Shown piece after piece: positions 55,791 through 64,000 of a stretch of DNA of 64,000 nt. The stretch covers positions 72,001 through 136,000 of the forward strand of contig JAHLKD010000068.1 in assembly GCA_025526935.1 (NCBI GenBank), written 5' to 3'. The notes below the pieces were generated by a model, which worked only from the letters and a program-made list of their open reading frames with translations, was not told the DNA's origin and ran no database searches. Positions within the stretch are counted from its first letter, which is position 1, and the number at the start of each line of letters is the position of its first letter. The translations under genes and the position numbers were made by a program. Source of the DNA: Cladochytrium replicatum (taxonomy: Eukaryota > Chytridiomycota > Chytridiomycetes > Cladochytriales > Cladochytriaceae).

Positions 55791-58700
55791 ATGAACTTGG
55801 CAACACTCCCTTCAGACTTGCAGGTGCTCGTTGACCTTTCCGTCGCCGTAACATGTTCCATTCTCCTACTCCTTGGAATCATCCTCTTTACCACCCTCCC
55901 AATCCATGTCTTCAGTCGGATGCATGGCCAGACCAGTCAGCCAAGTGCAAGCGCGGTTGAAGAGGAGGCCGCTCCACTACTCCCGCAAGTGGTGAAGCCA
56001 GTGACTAACCTAGAATCTTCGATTCCCGTTATCTCTTCGGGACTCTCCATCGGCCTTCATGTTTGCAGCACCTTGCTTGAGTGCGCTTTGTTAATGGCCT
56101 TGGTGGAGTTTGACGGATCGGGTGGTGGGGATGAATCCGATGGGGTTTCGCTCTCGTATCTATCGTTTGCAACTGTATCTTGGATCATCGGATGGCTCTT
56201 GGCGACCACTCTTTCCGTCATTGCGCTTGTATTGCAACGGCGACCTGACTTTAGCTCAGCTCCTCGACGACGCTTGCTTGCACTCGTTGTCCTGTTGAGT
56301 GTGTTCCACCTCTCAAGCGCGCTGGCCAACACGTTTGTTTTCTCGAATCATCGTTCGAGCGCTGGGAACCGAGACGAACCCGTTGGCGGTGACGAGTTTG
56401 GAGATGACTGGAAGTTGCGCGCTAGCATCTCGACTACGCAGATCATCCTCTGCTTGATCTTGCTGTGCATCGATGGTGCCACATACGTGCGCGTGAAGAG
56501 CTTGGAAGTGGGGGACACGATCAAACCCACCGACGCACCTGGATATGGGGGAGCTGGTTGGTTATCGAAGGCTTCATTCGCGTGGGTCACCCCGATTGTA
56601 ACGAAGGCAATTGATAACAAGCTCACCATGGAAGATTTGTGGCCGCTCGGCCCGCGACAACGTGTTGCTCCTGTTTTGAAGGAATATCGATCGATTGCGC
56701 GGTAAGTTGTCATCTTCGACGAGCTTTGAGACATGTCGATTCACTTTTTGTTCCTTTCTATTTAAGTCAAAGCTCAAGCAAAAGGTGGACTTTGCTCAAT
56801 CACCTCCTCCTGAACGTTCGGATGCATGTTGTTCATTTGGCATGTGTGGTGCTTGCTGGTCTTCTTGCATTTACGGGACCCTACTTCCTCAACAAGATCA
56901 TGTACGAGAAAGAATTAATTATGGCTCGAGGAAAGATTTTGACAATGAATTCAATTCACAGCTTGTTCATCCAGCGTCCCGCGGAAGAGAGGAACTCGAT
57001 TGCGGAAGGAATGGCATACGCCATTATGCTGCTCTTGATTTCGACAGTTCGAAGCGTTGTCGAAACACAGGTAAATCACGATGCATTTTTGGCGCGTTCT
57101 ATTTCAATGTAACTGTGTGCTCAATAGGGTGGGTTACTCGGAAGTCGTATCGAGATTCGGTATCGCTCTGTGCTTGTGAACGAGATCTACCGAAAAGCGC
57201 TCACGTGTGTCTTGAACACATCGTCCACAGAAGATGGAATATCAACCTCCTCGACCGACGCAAGCGACGAGGCGACAGTTGGAAAGATCACCACCATCAT
57301 GTCGATCGACGCTGAGCGTGTTGCACGGACTGCGGCATTCATTCCTTTTATTGTAATCACTCCACTCGAGTGCATTATTGCTGTCGCCGCCTTGGTTACT
57401 GTGCTCGGACCCGTTCCTGCGATTGGAGGAGTGGCGGTGATGGCATTCTTTGTTCCGCTGACCATCCTTGTTGGTCGGGTGTCTGCAATTGTCCAAGAAA
57501 AGGTCATGGGTTGCACGGATCGCCGAGTCAATTTGTTGAACGAAGTTCTTCAGGTAAGAATTATCCCACTATTATCTGCATTGTTCTCACCATCTATTTT
57601 TGCTACAAAGGGAATCCAAATTGTGAAAAGGTAACATTGTTATTGGGATACTTAATAGGGTTAACCGTGGATTCTATCAGTTTCGCGTGGGAGCCTCGAT
57701 TCCTTGAACGCATCTCTGCGCTCCGAACTCAAGAGCTTTCTCACATTGCTCGTCTCTTTGCGGTTAATGTTCTCGCACACCTCACATGGCATTGTATTCC
57801 GATTACAGTCTCACTCGCTTCGTTCACTCTGTTCGCCTACTTCCCACCTCAACTGCGGGATCCAGAAACCGGTGCGCCCTTGCCAGAGAGCCGCCATCTA
57901 GACGCAGCGGTAAGAGTTATTCAGAGCAGTTTTTTGGTGGCCGATTGACTTTATCAAATGCCAAGTCTGCGTTTACAGCGATTGCGCTTTTTGGTTTGGT
58001 TCGAGCCCCGCTCGTCGCCTTCCCACAGATCATTGTCCGTGTCCTGCAGACTGTTGTCTCTGCGAAACGTATAGGCTCATTCTTGGACCGTGAGAATGTT
58101 GATAAGACGGGTCGAACTACTTCGATGCAGCAATCTTCATCTCCGACAAACAAGCTCCGTCTGATCGAGGCCTCATTTGGCTGGGCCACAGGACAGCAAA
58201 GTTTAGCACAGCGACGGGACAGCCATTCACTGGAAGCAGGAGGACGATTGAGCTTCATACTCAAGGATGTGAGTGTGGAGTTCAAACCAGCAACCGTTAC
58301 GGTTGTCCTCGGCTCGACCGGAATGGGAAAAACGAGTCTTTTGCAGGCGTTGCTGGGAGGTGAGCTGGTTTCTACAAGGTCACGATTTGTTTTTGATGCA
58401 TGAGCCACTGTTGTTCAGAGATGAAGCAACTGACGGGAACCACTGTGTACCCGACCGAGACAACCGTCAATGAAGCTGGCACAACTGTGATCACGCCGTC
58501 AGCTTTAGCATACGTCCCTCAGACCGCTTTCATTGCCAATGGAACAATCCGCGACAACATTCTTTTCGGCTTACCTTACGATGTCCTCCGATACCGCCGG
58601 GTCGTCCGTGCGTGTGCACTCGAACGAGACTTTGAAGTCTTCGGCGAGTCGCTCTTGAAGCAGGCTGGTGTAGACGTGGATCGGATTGGAGCTGGATCCA

Positions 58701-61700
58701 CGTCGATGACTTCAGAGGGCGAAGACGCGACGGTTTGGGACGAAGATGAAGAGAATCGCAGAGCGACAAGACGGAAAGTGTTTGCGCGATGGATGGGAGA
58801 TCTGACGGAAGTTGGCGAGAAGGGAATTGGACTTAGTGGGGGGCAGGTAATATGTATTGCTCCACCACCCATTACGAGACGACTAAACACACGCCCATGA
58901 TTAGAAACAACGGATTGCTTTGGCGAGAGCTGCGTATTCGAGCGCACCATATGTGTTGTTGGACGACTGTCTTTCCGCGGTCGACCCTCCCACTGCCCAC
59001 CACTTGTTCCACAGATGTATCCGCACAGAAATGGAAGGGCGTACCGTCGTTCTTGTGACACACGCGGCATCTCTCGTCGTTCCGTTTGTAGACAACATTT
59101 TCGAAGTTCGAAATGAAGGCCATGTTGTCAGAACGACTCCCGACGAAGTCCTCGGTGCGATCTCATCAACTCCCACCTCTCCAACCACAAAAAACAACAT
59201 CCGAGTCGACTCAGAGCTGGACGAAAGCCCTTCGATTGGCGAAGAGATTTCAGAAGATGAGATCCAGTGGGTTCAAGAGGTGGCGCTACGTGCTGGGCAG
59301 TTGGTGCAAGCGGAGGGGTCCAAAATTGGAGCTGTTTCGATGAAGACGTATGGAGAGTATTTCACTGCTGCGGGGGGAGGTGACATGTCGCAGTTTGCAG
59401 CGGACACGGATGGACGGAAGAAGGAAGGGAAGAAATGGTGGCCCTTCGCGGCGATCGGGTACTTGAGCTGCTACTTTTTGACGCACGGAACGTTCAGAGG
59501 AATGGGTGTTACCAACGACTGGTGGATCCGGGAGTGGGCACGGGCTTACGACAGGGTTGATACTGGTGCGACTATTGCCGCGGTCAACATGACCACGACT
59601 CAATTTCCACGTTTTGTGCCTGGCTCAGTTTGGGGGATTACTCGGGCTGACGCCATGACGATTCCACTTTGGCGCTCCTCCCCGCATGTCTTAACTGCCT
59701 CTGCGGACACCATGTTCACGGGAAAACAAACTGTTCTTTCGGGGAATTTTACCGCTGAAGTTGATGTCACCTTCTACGTTCGAATTTACGCCTTCCTGGG
59801 CCTTCTGTTGTTGATCTCCGCTGTCGGTCCATACGCTACTCGAGTCCTCGGATCCTTTGCGGCATCAAAACGGCTCCATGAACGTATGCTGAGTCGGGTA
59901 CTCAACGCACCGCTCTCCTTCTTCTCCGTCACGCCGATTGGGAGAATCATTGTAATTTTTTGATATTACAGTAGTACGTATTGGATTGGAACTCAATGTA
60001 TTTCCAAACAGAATCGATTCTCGAACGACATGGCCACGTTGGACATTGAAACCATGTTCACTGTCGAGGCGACCCTCGACCATGTCACTCAGGCGTTCTA
60101 CGTCGTTGGGGTGATTTTTGTGGCCCTCTTTATCGGCGGCGAAGAAGAAATTGTCGGGGCTGGCTTTGCACAGTCGCTCCACAAATTGTGGCCTAGTCCG
60201 ACAATGATTCTGGATACAACGGTCGTGATCGTCGTATGGGCTATTACAGTAACGGTTCTGTGGTTTGTTCTGCAGGTCTACATGTGGGTGGTACAGGGGT
60301 ACTTGTCGGCTGCGAGGTCTCTGAAGCGGCTGGAGAGCGTTGCGAGGAGTCCTATCTATGCACTGGTTTGTTTTTCGTCCATTTTCTGGTCGTTCGCGTT
60401 CTAATCTTTTCCAACGCAGTTTTCGGAGACGCTGATGTACGTAATCCGATTCCTTCGCTGTTAAAGCGACGGTCTTATTTGTTTCGTGTTATACTTCATA
60501 GTGGGGCATCAACGATTCGAGCGTACTTGCAAGAACCCCGATTTGTAACCGAGAATGAAGTTAGGGTCGACCGAAACAACCGAACATGGTTCTACATTGC
60601 TTGTGAGCTGCAAAGTCGATGCTGTTTTGTAGTTATCTTAAATTTTTTCCCAACACAGCTGTTAATAGCTGGCTTAAGTTCTATCTGGAGATGATTGCTA
60701 GTGCTGTTGTATTCGTGACTGCTACAGCGATCATTGTTCTTTCAGCTCCAGATCCAGAAAACCCGAACGGGCAGCCACGCATCGACGCAGGTCTTGCCGG
60801 TTTGGCACTGGTGTATGCTCTGTCGCTCGTCGACGAGTTCTTGGCTATAGTCAACTTTTACGGGCAACTGGAGATGAACATGAATGCCGTTGTGAGTACT
60901 CAGATTCAAGCGGTTCTAATCTTCTCAAGTCCAAGCTTGTTTTACTCTAGGAGCGTATTCAAGAGTACACGGAGCTCGAGCAGGAGCCCCCGGCCATAAT
61001 TCCTGAAGCTCGCCCTCCAACAAACGTAAGAATGAATCAAATATCGCACATTTGGATTTCATATTTTCGAACAATCACACAGTGGCCGAATCAAGGACGA
61101 ATTGTTGTCGAGAACTTGTCTGTAAAGTACGCCAAAGATGCACCAATAGAAGAGCGAGCGAGCTTAGAATCTGTGTATCACGAAGTGGCTCTTCGAAACG
61201 AACTGAGGAAAAAGAGGAACCCGAGTATCCTCAAAAATGTCACCTTCCAAGTTGATTCCTTCCAAAAAGTTGGTGTTGTTGGTAGGTTATCATAATATGA
61301 TGCTCGACATCGATTTATGTGTTATTTTTAAAGGGCGAACGGGGGCAGGGAAAAGTACACTCTCGCTCGCTATGCTCCGGCTTGTTCCTATCGTTGGTGG
61401 TCGTATCATTATTGACGGCGTCGACATCTCGCAAATTGGAATTCAAGACCTGCGCTTGAGGGTGACGATCATCCCGCAGGACCCCGTCCTGTTCTCGGGG
61501 ACAATTCGGTCGAATCTGGATCCATTCAGCGAGATCCGAGACGACGCAACGATCTGGAATGCCTTGAGAAGTGTTTACTTTTTGGAGACTCTTTCTACAT
61601 CGAGTAGCGACTCCTCCGAGGCAGACACCGGGGACAAGGGTGGTGTATTCACCTTGGAACATCCTGTCAGCGAAAATGGGTCCAATTTCAGCCAGGTTTG

Positions 61701-62190
61701 AACATTTGGAAACTGTGGATACAGTTTTCTACAACTGAATCTCTGTCCATCAGGGTCAACGGCAGCTTCTCTGTTTAGCTCGCGCATTGCTTCGAAGAAG
61801 CAGAGTCGTGATCATGGACGAGGTTGGGACCCCAATAAGAGCTCTCAACCGTAAATCTTAACTTTTACTCTCTAACAGGCAACCGCTTCTGTTGATGCAG
61901 CCACCGATGCGCGAATTCAGAGGACCATTCGCACCCCTCCATTCTCCACACAGACCACCGTAATTACAATCGCACACCGATTAAAGACTGTTGCGGACTG
62001 CGATCGGATCTTGGTGCTCCACCATGGTGCGGTCATCGAGTTTGGGAGCCCATTGGAGCTGTTGTCACGAGTTGGAACGGGGGCTGAAGGGAGTGGACCC
62101 TTCAGAAGAATGTGTGAAGAAACCGGGGAGATGGAATTGATCATGCAGATTGCGGAGAGCGCGGCGAAAGAGAGAGCGGCTTACCAATAG
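55791..62190 (+). CDS. ABCC/MRP-type full-length ABC transporter
   Basis: A gene of about 20 exons that can be read in frame throughout. An N-terminal TMD0-like region (VLVDLSVAVTCSILLLLGII onward) precedes two TMD-NBD units. NBD1 has Walker A GSTGMGKTSLL, signature LSGGQ and Walker B VLLDDCLSAVD. NBD2 has Walker A GRTGAGKSTLSLAML, Q-loop IIPQDPVLFSGT, the ABCC-style signature NFSQGQRQLLCLARALL, Walker B VVIMDEATASVD and the H-loop TIAHRL. ABCC proteins export glutathione conjugates and other organic anions, at the plasma membrane or vacuole. Splice junctions tested include two microexons of 20 nt (57611-57630) and 17 nt (60420-60436) that restore conserved segments. The gene follows the importin-11-like gene by about 150 nt on the same strand. 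The substrate is unknown. Confidence 0.92.
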
Positions 62191-62372
62191 CAATAGGCTA
62201 TGAACAGAATCACCCATATCACTCGATTAGCAAGTTAACTTTTTTACCGCCACTACTACTTTTCGTGGTTCCCAAGTATTTCTATAATAGCAGCAGTGTC
62301 ACCCCAAATACAAAAATACCGCTAATCTTCACTGAAACTGTCCGCGTTTTCACCGTTCCGCCACGTCTATTG

Positions 62373-63785
62373 ATGCCCTCAACTTTTCTCAGGGCCTTTT
62401 CGTGCGTGTCACCGAGAAAAACATTCTTTTTTAACTCGACGACTGCTCGCTTTGCACGTCGCACATCCTCGGCAGCTCTACCACTATCTATTTCAAACGC
62501 AATGGCTGCGTCTACTCCGAAAACTGTATCAGATCCACTTCGCGAACCACTCAGTGCTCACTACTCCACTCTCAGGAGCAGAGATGCCGCTACCACGTCT
62601 TCCAAATTAAATCCCCCCGACATACCAGAGCTCATGATCCCACAGAGCGCATACGACGCGCTGTACGGAATGTACGGCGAGGAAATCGGTGCAAGGCTGA
62701 AAGTATTCGAAAAACAGACCGATGCAGCGGTTCCACCGGAGAGTATGTACGTGATCCGTCTCGATGGCGTCGCTTTCCACACGTTCACGAAGGGACTGAA
62801 GGCGCCGTTTGATGATCGGCTGACTGATAGCATGGTGCGGACGACCGTCGATCTTGTTGCAAAGTTCAATGCGTGCATGGGATACTGCCAGTCCGACGAG
62901 ATCTCGCTTGTATTCCCGGCCGCGATCGAAACCGAGGTTGTCTCGCCGGGAAGTTTGGCGACGGATCTTGAGACAGCTCAGCTGGGCGACAGTGCTGTTG
63001 CGGAGCCAGATGGACAACCGGGAGACAGCGAGAGGAATCCGAATAAGCGGCCGGCTGAGGAGATTCTTGGCGGAGACGAGGAAGCTGCCTCATCCAGTGA
63101 CGGCAATCCTGGTTCGAACCCAAAGAAGAAAGTGAAGAAAGAGAAGCACATGAACAAAATCCACGCCTACTCGGGACGGATCCAGAAACTCGCAACCACA
63201 ACCGCATCCTATGCAACCGCACGCCTGAATTTTTACCTGAGCCGACACGAATTCTCCGATCTAGCCCCACACGTCGCCCAACGGATGCGTTCGCACATCG
63301 CCTACTTTGACGGCCGCGTAATTCCACTTCCGTCTGCAAAAGACGCGATGGAAACAGTATTTTGGAGGTCGAATCTCGATGGAATCAGGAACGCGATCTC
63401 CGCGATGGCTCAGGCGAAGTTCTCTGCAAAACAGCTTCATAAGAAAGGTTGTAAAGAGAAACTGAGGATGCTGGCCGATGCTGGGGTGGACAGCTGGATG
63501 ACTTACTCCCCCAGAGCTTTCTTTGGGACGTGGGTCAAGAAGGAGTCTTATGTGCTAGAAGGCGCAACGGATCCTCGGACCGGCCAACCTGTCCCAAACG
63601 AAGTGATACGAACGCGCGTGAGGACGGGCACGTTTAATTGGGCGGACTGGAGCGTGGAGGATAGAATCCGATTCATGTTGGATAAATATTGGCGTCTTGA
63701 GGACGGACATCCTGGGATGGATCCATTGGAGGGCGTAAGATCAAACTATGCGGCGGGCACATCAAATCCTGATTCAAATACATGA
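62373..63785 (+). CDS. Thg1-like 3'-to-5' RNA polymerase (TLP), possibly mitochondrial
   Basis: A single-exon gene of 470 codons from ATG 62373, or 427 from ATG 62502. The catalytic region has VIRLDGVAFHTFTKGLKAPF (metal-binding Asp), GYCQSDEISLVFP, then after an insert GRIQKLATTTASYATARLNF, FDGRVIPLP, VFWRSNLDGIRNAISAMAQ and KFSAKQLHKKG. Family members add nucleotides 3'-to-5' to tRNA 5' ends. The HINNLYN-type motif of canonical eukaryotic Thg1 is replaced by WRSNLDGIRN, as in Thg1-like proteins that repair 5'-truncated tRNAs. The long form begins with an Arg/Ser/Phe-rich, acid-free stretch resembling a mitochondrial presequence. An acidic insert with a basic run (PKKKVKKEK) sits between conserved blocks. 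Dual targeting by two starts is inference. Confidence 0.82.
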   Translation: MPSTFLRAFSCVSPRKTFFFNSTTARFARRTSSAALPLSISNAMAASTPKTVSDPLREPLSAHYSTLRSRDAATTSSKLNPPDIPELMIPQSAYDALYGMYGEEIGARLKVFEKQTDAAVPPESMYVIRLDGVAFHTFTKGLKAPFDDRLTDSMVRTTVDLVAKFNACMGYCQSDEISLVFPAAIETEVVSPGSLATDLETAQLGDSAVAEPDGQPGDSERNPNKRPAEEILGGDEEAASSSDGNPGSNPKKKVKKEKHMNKIHAYSGRIQKLATTTASYATARLNFYLSRHEFSDLAPHVAQRMRSHIAYFDGRVIPLPSAKDAMETVFWRSNLDGIRNAISAMAQAKFSAKQLHKKGCKEKLRMLADAGVDSWMTYSPRAFFGTWVKKESYVLEGATDPRTGQPVPNEVIRTRVRTGTFNWADWSVEDRIRFMLDKYWRLEDGHPGMDPLEGVRSNYAAGTSNPDSNT

Positions 63786-63934
63786 GCACAAGCGTTTGAA
63801 CAATGAAAAGAGGTGCACTAGTCAGATCATGTATTGCGCACAACAAGCATTCACTTTGTCCGAATCATTTTAAGCTTGTCCGCAGAGTACTGGAAACAAA
63901 TAAATGAGCAGTAGCACAACATTACACCACGCCC

Positions 63935-64000
63935 TCATACCACAAAGTTGTCGGCATACACCTTCTTGCGGAACTTTGGCTCCTTCGGCTCGTCGACCCA
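63935..64000 (-). CDS. C-terminal end of a gene cut by the window edge
   Basis: The minus strand has 21 codons in an open frame from the window edge to a TGA at 63935-63937, reading WVDEPKEPKFRKK then VYADNFVV. The charged, regular composition and position, tail to tail with the Thg1-like gene, suggest a real 3' exon. The family cannot be judged from this piece. Confidence 0.4.
   Translation of the reverse strand, partial: WVDEPKEPKFRKKVYADNFVV

Overview
The window is nuclear DNA of a fungus, most probably a zoosporic fungus (Chytridiomycota or a relative). Genes are split by short GT/AG introns of about 45-110 nt. The gene set includes an APSES transcription factor (a fungal class), RanBP1, USE1, PEX2, an importin-11-like gene, an ABCC transporter, a SYLF-SH3 (Ysc84-type) protein and a Thg1-like polymerase. 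No operons, ribosome-binding sites or CRISPR arrays are visible. The phylum assignment is inference from gene content.

Layout. 1-3.5 kb: BTB-like fragments, a secreted HExxH metallopeptidase with VHL-beta-like and ShKT domains, and a small unassigned gene. 4.1-5.9 kb: a multi-pass membrane protein. 6.5-14 kb: three tandem paralogous seven-helix proteins with identical gene structure. 14.1-19.4 kb: a decayed neutral ceramidase, an unassigned remnant and a frame-disrupted 2H phosphoesterase gene. 19.4-21.8 kb: nothing recognisable. 21.8-24.4 kb: USE1, RanBP1 and a tRNA-Ala. 24.4-31.8 kb: four head-to-tail L1-like LINE copies of two families, one full length with intact ORF1 and ORF2. 33-35.6 kb: a second copy of the metallopeptidase and a broken ankyrin-like repeat gene. 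36.6-43.1 kb: the SYLF-SH3 protein, an alpha/beta-hydrolase fused to a tyrosine phosphatase, and a protein kinase. 44.6-47.3 kb: a GPCR-like gene and two unassigned genes. 48.2-64 kb: the APSES factor, PEX2, the importin-11-like gene with frame problems, the ABCC transporter, the Thg1-like polymerase and the tail of one more gene.

There is no shared pathway. Most genes are independent housekeeping genes (SNARE, Ran cycle, peroxisome, nuclear import, tRNA repair), interspersed with lineage-specific duplicates (seven-helix trio, metallopeptidase pair), retrotransposons and pseudogenes. The best leads are the seven-helix trio, the peptidase-VHL-ShKT architecture, the hydrolase-phosphatase fusion, the Thg1-like gene with a presequence-like N-terminus, the alternating LINE array beside a tRNA gene, and two 17-20 nt microexons in the ABCC gene. 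Exon coordinates were read by eye from splice consensus. For seven genes the spliced length is an exact multiple of three, which supports those models.
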